A stretch of DNA of 5,029 bases, from positions 1 through 5,029 of the forward strand of contig PFAT01000010.1 in NCBI GenBank assembly GCA_002773575.1. Reading direction: 5' to 3'. Origin of the DNA: Candidatus Falkowbacteria bacterium CG10_big_fil_rev_8_21_14_0_10_44_15 (lineage in GTDB: Bacteria > Patescibacteriota > Patescibacteriia > Patescibacteriales > XYC2-FULL-47-12). This document shows, piece after piece, positions 1-4,894 of the stretch. Each line of letters starts with the position of its first letter. Within the stretch, counting starts at the first letter, position 1. Under the pieces are notes generated by a model. That model ran no database searches and was not told the DNA's origin. It saw only the letters and a list, made by a program, of their open reading frames with translations. A program made the position numbers and the translations under genes.

Positions 1-39
1 TAAAACAAGTTACAAGTTACAAGTTACAAGTTACAAGTT
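1..39. repeat. Heptanucleotide tandem repeat, five perfect ACAAGTT copies
   Basis: Five exact head-to-tail copies of the 7-mer ACAAGTT occupy 5-39, with four A-rich bases before them at the window edge, so the array may continue or begin just outside. Because 7 is not a multiple of 3, read as protein it cycles through all frames and gives the 7-residue period T-S-Y-K-L-Q-V. Each added or lost copy would shift the frame of any ORF running through it. Similar short heptamer arrays are known in many bacterial genomes, mostly between genes. Whether this one is intergenic or inside a coding region cannot be decided, because the sequence to the left is missing. Confidence 0.95.
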
Positions 40-187
40 GCTATGCATCAGCTTGCTATCAGGTTTAGCCATGATTATGGTAACGAGCTTTTTCAGCCCG
101 TACTTGAATCATCCGCTGGGGATTGGGTATGTAATATTAACATCATTAATTCTTGGACAAAAGAAAAAGCCGCCGTTCCTCTCGTGA
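2..187 (+). CDS. C-terminal tail of a probable polytopic membrane protein (partial, possibly broken)
   Basis: The frame starting at base 2 is open from the left edge to a TGA at 185-187. After the part encoded by the heptamer repeat, it reads as a hydrophobic stretch (from about base 38), then the short motif SPYLNHPLGIGYVIL, another hydrophobic run, and a basic tail ending GQKKKPPFLS. A hydrophobic helix, an NHPLGIG-like turn, a last helix and a Lys-rich cytoplasmic end are what I would expect at the C-terminus of an O-antigen ligase/polymerase-like membrane protein. That is recognition by eye from about 50 residues, so it is tentative. An internal ATG at 71 has no Shine-Dalgarno sequence. 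Its last codons overlap the minus-strand terminator stem at 169-200. It could be the true end of a gene to the left, a remnant cut by the repeat, or a chance ORF. An overlapping ORF in another frame (43-297) lacks these features. Confidence 0.4.
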   Translation, partial: KTSYKLQVTSYKLLCISLLSGLAMIMVTSFFSPYLNHPLGIGYVILTSLILGQKKKPPFLS

Positions 188-200
188 GAGAAACTGCGGC
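159..200 (-). terminator. Intrinsic terminator of the small membrane protein gene
   Basis: Read on the minus strand, GCCGC pairs with GCGGC, GTT with AAC, and CTCT with AGAG around a CACG loop (hairpin 200 to 169). One A-G mismatch and one U-G wobble interrupt the stem. It is followed at once by TTTTTCTTTT (168-159), a good U-tract. On the plus strand the wobble becomes a C-A mismatch and no T-run follows, so the terminator works for minus-strand transcripts. It lies 56 bases beyond the stop codon of the gene at 257-430. Confidence 0.8.
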
Positions 201-256
201 GAATAACTCGCAGGCAAAGATTGATGAAATGGCCCTCCCTATTTTTATCATCTTTT

Positions 257-430
257 TTATGGAGTCATTAAAGCTGCTAACAGAGCCATCCCAGTAGCTA
301 GTAGCACAAGAATAAATAACATAGCTGTACCACACACAGCTGACAGAAAATCAAACATATGCCAAGTCAGCAGGAAAAACAAGAGAACAAAAGAGAACAT
401 CCCTAATAGACCCACTATTATACTTTTCAT
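257..430 (-). CDS. Small two-helix membrane protein, 57 residues, function unknown
   Basis: The reading frame starts at ATG 430-428 and ends at TAA 259-257. Almost the whole protein is hydrophobic. The first helix spans residues 4-23 (IIVGLLGMFSFVLLFFLLTW), a short loop follows (HMFDFLSA), and the second helix spans residues 32-55, with a single Cys at 33. The N-terminus is MKS and the C-terminus is short (MTP), so an alpha-helical hairpin in the cytoplasmic membrane is likely. AAAGGAG lies seven bases before this ATG. An in-frame ATG six bases upstream (436-434) is too close to that site, so the shorter start is preferred. The gene has its own promoter (496-524) and terminator (159-200), which strongly supports a real gene despite its size. 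I do not recognise a family. Small membrane regulators, holin-like proteins and membrane toxins are conceivable, but nothing in the sequence selects among them. Confidence 0.75.
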   Translation of the reverse strand: MKSIIVGLLGMFSFVLLFFLLTWHMFDFLSAVCGTAMLFILVLLATGMALLAALMTP

Positions 431-437
431 AGCCATA

Positions 438-444
438 CTCCTTT
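438..444 (-). promoter_or_regulatory. Shine-Dalgarno site deciding the small gene's start
   Basis: Minus-strand AAAGGAG with a seven-base spacer to the ATG at 430. It is one base from the alternative in-frame ATG at 436, which excludes that start. It is the only clear Shine-Dalgarno sequence before any complete gene in this window. Confidence 0.8.
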
Positions 445-495
445 AAGATGGATTTTAAAAATATCGAAAATGTACCATACAATTAACTTAATAAA

Positions 496-524
496 ATGAT
501 ATCACACATTTTATATTTTGTCAA
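496..524 (-). promoter_or_regulatory. Sigma-70-type promoter of the small membrane protein gene
   Basis: A perfect -35 TTGACA (524-519), a 17-base spacer and a -10 TATCAT (501-496, five of six to consensus) lie on the minus strand. The expected start is near 489, giving a leader of about 59 bases before ATG 430. The promoter sits just beyond the clpB terminator, so the small gene does not depend on clpB readthrough. Confidence 0.75.
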
Positions 525-533
525 CCATTATTC

Positions 534-563
534 AAAAATACCTCTAAAATTAGAGGTATTTTT
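534..563 (-). terminator. Intrinsic terminator after clpB
   Basis: A perfect 12-base inverted repeat (AAAAATACCTCT at 534-545 and its complement at 552-563) encloses a six-base AT loop. The stem's outer A/T run supplies the U-tract on the minus strand. It begins 21 bases after the clpB stop codon. Its symmetry means it could also work on the plus strand, but no plus-strand gene reads into it. Confidence 0.8.
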
Positions 564-584
564 AACTTTTTATTTTTAACTTTC

Positions 585-3242
585 TTATCTCACTTTCATC
601 TCTACCTTTTCCTGCGGGTTTAAAATAATTTCCACCTTGTCGTTGTCTTTGATTTTGCCTTCAATGATTTCCAAGGCGAGCTCGTCCAAAATTTTATTTT
701 GAATCACGCGCTTTAGGGGACGGGCGCCGAAAGTTATGTCATAACCCTCTTTAGTCAGCATTTTTTTAATGCCCTCTTTAAATAAAAGTTTGATGTTTTT
801 AGCCGCAAGGCGGTTTTGAACTTTAGCTAATTCTAAGTCAACGATTTGGGCCAGCACTTCTTCCGTGAGGGATTTAAAGATGACGATTTCGTCAATGCGG
901 TTTAAAAACTCCAGTTTAAAATGGTCTTTCAGGATAGCCATAATCTTGTCTTTCATCTCGGCCCCGCGCGCGGTGGCCGCTTTTGCTTTGTCCTCATGGT
1001 CGGCAAAGCCAATGGAATATTCCTGAATCACCTGATTGCCAAGATTTGAGGTCATGATGATAATGGTATTTTTAAAGTTAACCACGCGGCCTTTGGAATC
1101 GGTCAGGCGGCCGTCGTCTAAAATTTGCAGCAGCATGTTAAACACTTCCGGATGCGCTTTTTCAATCTCATCGAATAAAATGACGCTATAGGGGCGGCGG
1201 CGCACTTTTTCCGTCAGTTGCCCGCCTTCTTCATAGCCGATATAGCCCGGGGGAGAGCCGATAATTTTCGCGACCGAATGGCGCTCCATATATTCGGACA
1301 TGTCTAAACGAATCATCGCCTCTTGCGTATCAAACATCAAGGCGGCGAGCGCTTTGGCTAATTCCGTCTTGCCCACGCCGGTTGGACCGACAAAAAGAAA
1401 CGAGCCGATGGGCTTTCCCATTTCATTAATGCCCGCGCGGGAGCGCCTGATGGCGTTAGCGACTGACTTGATGGCGTCATCTTGCCCCAGCACCCGTTTC
1501 TTCAGCTCATCTTCAATTTTTGCCAGTTTCGCCGATTCCGATTCCAACATTTTAGCGACCGGAATGCCGGTCCAGCGCGATACCACTTCCGCGATATCTT
1601 CTTCGTCAATTTCTTCCTTTAAGATGGCCTGGCCGGCGCGCTGAATTTGCGCGAGCCGCTGTTCATTGCTTTCAATGTTTTTTTGCAGTTTGGGAATTTC
1701 CGCGTAACGGATTTCGGCTACCTTGCCTAATTCGCCGATATTTTGCAGCCGTTCGGCTTCCTGTTTTAATTCGTCTATTTTTTTCTTGTCCGCGCGGATG
1801 GCGGCAATAATTTCTTTTTCGTTTTTCCAATGCATTTCCAGCTGTTTTTCTTCTTCTTTCAGTTCCGAAAGCCTTTTAGTTAATTTGCGGATGGTAGCCG
1901 CGTTTTTCTTTTTCGTGTCTTCACTGACGGAGGTATTTTTATTTTCTTTTTCAATGCCGGCTTTTTCAATTTCTAAGCGGGTAATTTCGCGCTTTAATTT
2001 ATCCAAATCTTCCGGCATCGAGTCAATTTCCATGCGCAGGGCGGAAGTCGCTTCGTCAATTAAATCCACCGCTTTGTCCGGCAAAAATCGGTCCGTAATG
2101 TAGCGTTGGGAAAGTTCTGCCGCCGCCAGAATGGCTTTATCGGTAATGCGCACGCCGTGGAAAACTTCGTATTTTTCCTTAATGCCGCGCAGAATGGCAA
2201 TCGTATCTTCAATTGAGGGCTCATTGATGTAAATTGGCTGGAAGCGCCGCTCTAACGCCGCGTCTTTTTCAATGTAGCGTTGGTACTCTTTAGTGGTGGT
2301 GGCGCCAATCGCGTGCAATTCGCCGCGCGCCAAAGCCGGTTTCAGCATGTTGGAAGCGTCCAGCGCCCCTTCGGTAGCGCCGGCGCCGACCAGCGTATGC
2401 AATTCATCAATAAATAAAATAATTTTTCCCGCCTGCGCTTTTATTTCTTTCAATACCGCTTTCAGCCGTTCTTCAAATTCGCCGCGGAATTTCGCTCCGG
2501 CCAAAAGCGAGCCCAAGTCCAAATTAATGAGTTCTTTGTTTTTTAAAGTTTCCGGCACGTCGCCCGCGACGATTCTTTGCGCCAAACCTTCGATGATCGC
2601 CGTTTTTCCCGTGCCGGCTTCGCCGATTAAAACGGGGTTATTTTTAGTGCGGCGGGAAAGCACCTGCATGATCCGGCGAATTTCGTTGTCGCGGCCGATT
2701 ACCGGGTCTAATTTTTGTTCCCGCGCCTGTTTCGTTAAATTAAGCGCGTATTTTTCCAGCGCCTGGAACTTAGCTTCCGGCTCGGGGTCGGTAATGCGGG
2801 TAGCGCCGCGCACCTGCGCCAATATTTTTAAAACCTCATCGTAGTTAACGGCTAAATTTTTTAATATTTCCTGCGCTGACGATTTAACCAATAAAATCGC
2901 CAACCAGAGGTGTTCGGTGGAAATAAATTCATCTTTCATTTTATCCGCCTCCTTTTTAGCTTCGTTCATGATTAAAGCGACTTCTTGCGTGCCTTGGATG
3001 GCGCCGACAACCGATTCAATCGGCGTTTTCGGCAGGCGCTCAATGCCGGAAATAATTTCCTGCTTGATCTTATCTTCGTTGATGTTTAACTTGTCCAGAA
3101 TGGTTTTCACCATACTTTCCGGTTGGATAATCAGGGAGTAGAGCAGGTGCAAAGCGGAAATTTGCTGCTGCCCGTTTTCAATCGCGATATTTTGCGCCAC
3201 AATCAGCGCTTCTTGGGATTTGATGGTGAGTTTGTTGAACAT
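585..3242 (-). CDS. clpB: ATP-dependent Hsp100 disaggregase ClpB
   Basis: ClpB is a cytoplasmic hexameric AAA+ chaperone that threads aggregated proteins through its pore, usually with DnaK/DnaJ/GrpE. At 885 residues it is slightly longer than typical (about 860). The Clp N-domain with its two repeats spans 1-145. NBD1 has Walker A GEAGTGKT (207-214), pore loop KFRG (251-254, Phe where Tyr is usual), Walker B LFIDE (276-280) and the Arg-finger pair ERRF (331-334). A long coiled-coil M domain covers about 405-540, including YAEIP (513-517); this length separates ClpB from ClpC. NBD2 has Walker A GPTGVGKT (619-626), pore loop GYIGYEEGG (666-674), Walker B VILFDE (687-692), sensor 1 TSN (731-733), NRID (781-784) and sensor 2 GARPLKR (839-845). 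All catalytic residues are intact. Oddly, the region 734-780 is about 12 residues longer than in E. coli ClpB and contains SIGF (743-746), resembling ClpC. The start matches the family N-terminus (MFNKLTIKSQEAL) but has no Shine-Dalgarno site. It is monocistronic, with a CIRCE operator directly upstream. Confidence 0.97.
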   Translation of the reverse strand: MFNKLTIKSQEALIVAQNIAIENGQQQISALHLLYSLIIQPESMVKTILDKLNINEDKIKQEIISGIERLPKTPIESVVGAIQGTQEVALIMNEAKKEADKMKDEFISTEHLWLAILLVKSSAQEILKNLAVNYDEVLKILAQVRGATRITDPEPEAKFQALEKYALNLTKQAREQKLDPVIGRDNEIRRIMQVLSRRTKNNPVLIGEAGTGKTAIIEGLAQRIVAGDVPETLKNKELINLDLGSLLAGAKFRGEFEERLKAVLKEIKAQAGKIILFIDELHTLVGAGATEGALDASNMLKPALARGELHAIGATTTKEYQRYIEKDAALERRFQPIYINEPSIEDTIAILRGIKEKYEVFHGVRITDKAILAAAELSQRYITDRFLPDKAVDLIDEATSALRMEIDSMPEDLDKLKREITRLEIEKAGIEKENKNTSVSEDTKKKNAATIRKLTKRLSELKEEEKQLEMHWKNEKEIIAAIRADKKKIDELKQEAERLQNIGELGKVAEIRYAEIPKLQKNIESNEQRLAQIQRAGQAILKEEIDEEDIAEVVSRWTGIPVAKMLESESAKLAKIEDELKKRVLGQDDAIKSVANAIRRSRAGINEMGKPIGSFLFVGPTGVGKTELAKALAALMFDTQEAMIRLDMSEYMERHSVAKIIGSPPGYIGYEEGGQLTEKVRRRPYSVILFDEIEKAHPEVFNMLLQILDDGRLTDSKGRVVNFKNTIIIMTSNLGNQVIQEYSIGFADHEDKAKAATARGAEMKDKIMAILKDHFKLEFLNRIDEIVIFKSLTEEVLAQIVDLELAKVQNRLAAKNIKLLFKEGIKKMLTKEGYDITFGARPLKRVIQNKILDELALEIIEGKIKDNDKVEIILNPQEKVEMKVR

Positions 3243-3246
3243 ATGG

Positions 3247-3273
3247 TTAGCAATCTAATATTAAGAGTGCTAA
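3247..3273 (-). promoter_or_regulatory. CIRCE operator (HrcA binding site) of clpB
   Basis: The inverted repeat TTAGCAATC-N9-GAGTGCTAA on the plus strand matches the CIRCE consensus TTAGCACTC-N9-GAGTGCTAA with one substitution and the exact nine-base spacer. It ends four bases before the clpB ATG and covers the expected transcription start near 3271, so bound HrcA should block initiation. HrcA is the heat-sensitive repressor of groESL and dnaK operons in many bacteria, and this places clpB in its regulon. hrcA itself is not in the window. Confidence 0.92.
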
Positions 3274-3277
3274 CTCC

Positions 3278-3306
3278 AGTATAAATACAGATTTTATATT
3301 TGTCAA
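3278..3306 (-). promoter_or_regulatory. Sigma-70-type promoter of clpB
   Basis: Minus-strand -35 TTGACA (3306-3301, perfect), a 17-base spacer and -10 TATACT (3283-3278, five of six). The predicted start near 3271 leaves a leader of only about 29 bases, almost all of it CIRCE. A strong housekeeping promoter plus a CIRCE operator is the classic repressor-controlled heat-shock arrangement, with no sign of a dedicated heat-shock sigma promoter. Confidence 0.85.
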
Positions 3307-3386
3307 ATTATAAAACTTGCCGGTAAAATAATGATAGTATTTTTTTGCTAAAATTAAATGAATTTTTTTAAAGCAAGCTTTTTTAT

Positions 3387-3415
3387 TTGACTTATTTTTG
3401 AAAATATGATATTAT
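3387..3415 (+). promoter_or_regulatory. Sigma-70-type promoter of the sigma-region-4/HARE gene
   Basis: TTGACT (3387-3392), a 17-base spacer and TATTAT (3410-3415), each five of six to consensus. The expected start is near 3422, giving a leader of about 92 bases. Upstream, A/T tracts (3350-3386) could act as an UP element. It is divergent from the clpB promoter, with about 80 bases between the two -35 boxes and no CIRCE on this side. Confidence 0.75.
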
Positions 3416-3459
3416 ATGGCTATAATAAAATTTAGACAAAATTACTCTTAAGTCAATAA

Positions 3460-3489
3460 ATCCGAACACCTTCTGAAAGGTGTTTGGAT
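3460..3489 (+). promoter_or_regulatory. Leader hairpin 1, copy of a repeated 5'-UTR stem
   Basis: ATCCGAACACCTT (3460-3472) pairs with AAGGTGTTTGGAT (3477-3489) over 13 pairs, including one G-U, around a CTGA loop. It lies within the predicted leader, 24 bases before the ATG at 3514. No T-run follows, so it is not an intrinsic terminator. The same stem recurs at 4833-4894 before the next gene, with the 3' arm identical. Between hairpin and ATG a second TTGGATT (3496-3502) could pair with AATCC (3459-3463) as an alternative fold. The function is unknown; control of translation or RNA stability is an inference from position. Confidence 0.6.
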
Positions 3490-3513
3490 AAATGCTTGGA
3501 TTGATTTATTCTT

Positions 3514-4728
3514 ATGGACAATAGGTCAATTTTAGACACAATTTTAAACAATACCGTTAAAGAAGAGGCGGCCATTTTGGACAGCCAAATTATTTTAGAC
3601 AACCTTTTCAGCGGATTGCGCGCCAAAGAGCGCGAGGTTTTAAATATGCGTTTTGGCCTGTCTAAAGACGCCAAGGTAACTTTAGAGGCAATCGGGAGTT
3701 TATACAACTTAACTCGCGAACGCATCCGCCAGATTGAGAACAGCGCCATCTCTAAAATCAAAAAGCACGACGAATTTGATAAATACACTTCCAACTTGCG
3801 CGACGTAATCAATAACTTGCTGGAGGAGCACGGGGGCATCATTGAGCGCTCTTATTTGATTGATAATTTAAGCTATTTATCAATGCTCGCTAACAGCGAA
3901 CAAAGAATTAACAATGAAGTTTTAAAAAACCATTACTCTTTTATCTTAGCCAAACTGCTGGCCGATGAGTTTGATTACGTAAAGGAAAACGGCCAATATA
4001 ATGATTTGTGGAAATTGAAATTTTCGACCCTTGACCATCTGCAGGAGCTGCTGGAGTTTATCATCCGTAAATTAGAAGAGTTAAAGTCCGTTTTACGCAC
4101 CGAAGAAATTATTAATTTGGTGACGGCCAGCGAGGTTTATAAAAAACACGCCGAGCGCCTGCGCGTCAGCAATAATTTTGACATCTCGCCATTGGTTAGA
4201 AGCCAGTACTTTGCCGAAAATACCGAAGCAATAAATAAGCATAAAGCGTTATATTCGTTATTGCGCTTAAGCAAGCATTTGCGGCAAAATAAATTCGGGC
4301 ACTGGGGGATTAAAGACTGGCCGGAAATAACGCCGAAAACGATCAACCATAAAATTTATTTGGTTGTCAAAAATTACGGCAAACCAATGCACTTCCGCGA
4401 AATTACCGATAAAATAAACGCCATTAGCTTTGACCATAAGCAAGCCAACGCCGCCACCGTTCATAACGAACTTATTTTAGACGATAAATACATCTTAATC
4501 GGCCGAGGAATATACGCTCTCCAGGAATGGGGCTATGAAAACGGCACGGTGAGCGACGTAGTGGTCAAGGTGCTGAAAGAAGCGGGCAAGCCCTTAACTA
4601 AAGAAGAAGTTATTGACGGCGTTTTTAAAAAACGTCTAGTTAAAAAAGCCACTATCAATTTAGCGCTGATGAGTAAAGACAGGTTTCGGAAAGAAAACGG
4701 GAAATATCAGTTAGTACCCAGTAATTAA
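3514..4728 (+). CDS. Sigma-70 region 4-like and HARE-HTH winged-helix protein, probable transcription factor
   Basis: This 404-residue soluble protein is predicted to bind DNA or RNA polymerase. Residues 32-85 match sigma-70 region 4: a helix with LRAKEREVLNMRFGL (35-49), then the helix-turn-helix TLEAIGSLYNLTRERIRQIE (56-75). A charged, helical middle part (about 95-270) has no fold I can name. Residues 276-338 look like a HARE-HTH domain, the fold of the RNA polymerase delta subunit (KTINHKIYLVV, GKPMHFREI, GRGIYALQEWG). A second winged helix follows at 345-401 (GKPLTKEEV, ENGKYQLV). Sigma regions 2 and 3 are absent, so it cannot open promoters as a normal sigma factor. Similar fusions are frequent in Patescibacteria, where their role is unproven. 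The start has no Shine-Dalgarno sequence and sits just after a leader hairpin. The gene is monocistronic, divergent from clpB and closed by a strong terminator. The domain assignment is firm for region 4 and good for the first HARE-like unit; the biological role is inferred. Confidence 0.85.
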   Translation: MDNRSILDTILNNTVKEEAAILDSQIILDNLFSGLRAKEREVLNMRFGLSKDAKVTLEAIGSLYNLTRERIRQIENSAISKIKKHDEFDKYTSNLRDVINNLLEEHGGIIERSYLIDNLSYLSMLANSEQRINNEVLKNHYSFILAKLLADEFDYVKENGQYNDLWKLKFSTLDHLQELLEFIIRKLEELKSVLRTEEIINLVTASEVYKKHAERLRVSNNFDISPLVRSQYFAENTEAINKHKALYSLLRLSKHLRQNKFGHWGIKDWPEITPKTINHKIYLVVKNYGKPMHFREITDKINAISFDHKQANAATVHNELILDDKYILIGRGIYALQEWGYENGTVSDVVVKVLKEAGKPLTKEEVIDGVFKKRLVKKATINLALMSKDRFRKENGKYQLVPSN

Positions 4729-4749
4729 CCGCAAGTTAAATTTATTATT

Positions 4750-4786
4750 TTCCGTCCCGCAATGCTCGCGGGACGGAATTTTGTTT
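4750..4786 (+). terminator. Intrinsic terminator after the sigma-region-4/HARE gene
   Basis: TTCCGTCCCGC (4750-4760) and GCGGGACGGAA (4768-4778) form a perfect 11-pair, GC-rich stem with a seven-base loop, followed by TTTTGTTT (4779-4786). It begins 21 bases after the stop codon. The U-tract is only on the plus strand. Its end overlaps the first bases of the next promoter's -35 box. Confidence 0.9.
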
Positions 4787-4814
4787 GCCAAATTTTAGCA
4801 AAATGTGGTACAAT
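4785..4814 (+). promoter_or_regulatory. Promoter of the right-edge membrane protein gene
   Basis: TTGCCA (4785-4790, five of six), an 18-base spacer and TACAAT (4809-4814, five of six), with a TG one base upstream of the -10 (4806-4807) making an extended -10. The predicted start near 4821 gives a leader of about 84 bases containing the large hairpin. The spacer is one base longer than in the other three promoters here, which the extended -10 may offset. Confidence 0.62.
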
Positions 4815-4832
4815 ACATTACATTGATACTTT

Positions 4833-4894
4833 ATCCAGACACCTTCCAGAATACCCCTACACCAAGATTTGGCGTGGGAGGAAGGTGTTTGGAT
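4833..4894 (+). promoter_or_regulatory. Leader hairpin 2, two-part 5'-UTR structure
   Basis: The outer stem pairs ATCCAGACACCTTCC (4833-4847) with GGAAGGTGTTTGGAT (4880-4894) over 15 pairs with one G-U. Inside, after an asymmetric loop (eight bases on the left, one on the right), CCTAC-A-CCAA (4856-4865) pairs with TTGG-C-GTGGG (4869-4878) around a GAT loop, with one A-C mismatch. The structure ends ten bases before the ATG at 4905. The outer stem repeats that of 3460-3489. The 3' side includes a purine-rich GGGAGGAAGG (4876-4885), Shine-Dalgarno-like but 19 bases from the ATG and buried in the stem. No T-run follows. I cannot assign it to a known RNA family. Confidence 0.65.

Noticed and set aside
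216..258. Possible plus-strand terminator: AAAGA-TT-GATGA pairing with TCATC-TT-TTTTT
   Set aside because: Two five-pair helices with an internal loop and a 20-base apical loop are too weak, and the T-run overlaps the stop codon of the small gene. At most a poor terminator for the left-edge ORF.
43..297. Plus-strand ORF of 84 codons starting at ATG 43
   Set aside because: It has no ribosome binding site, its composition is not protein-like, and its end is antisense to the well-supported small gene at 257-430. A neighbouring frame (2-187) reads more like a membrane protein end.
93..335. Minus-strand ORF of 80 codons
   Set aside because: It begins inside the small gene in another frame and runs through that gene's terminator hairpin. 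No start signals of its own.
1300..3141. Four plus-strand ORFs of 74-183 codons opposite clpB
   Set aside because: All lie antisense to conserved ClpB domains and are Ser/Ala/Phe-rich, as expected of complements of a Lys/Glu-rich gene. No promoters or Shine-Dalgarno sites.
3274..3277. GGAG on the minus strand as a Shine-Dalgarno site for clpB
   Set aside because: It is about 31 bases from the ATG and, by the promoter geometry, upstream of the transcription start.
3370..3381. AAAGC-AA-GCTTT palindrome followed by T-rich sequence, resembling a terminator
   Set aside because: The loop would be only two bases and the stem five pairs. No transcript should end there, as it lies between divergent promoters.
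3460..3489. Leader hairpin 1 as an attenuator-type intrinsic terminator
   Set aside because: It is followed by AAATGCTTGG and not a T-run. The same holds for leader hairpin 2.
3492..3524. Upstream mini-ORF of 10 codons (MLGLIYSYGQ) overlapping the start at 3514
   Set aside because: No Shine-Dalgarno sequence, and leader 2 has no counterpart, so a regulatory upstream ORF is not supported although it remains possible.
3453..3842. Minus-strand ORF of 129 codons opposite the start of the sigma-region-4 gene
   Set aside because: It is antisense to the conserved helix-turn-helix coding region, has no start signals, and would end in the leader hairpin region.
4137..4464. Two overlapping minus-strand ORFs of 69 and 65 codons
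   Set aside because: Antisense to the HARE-like region of the plus-strand gene, overlapping each other, with no supporting signals.
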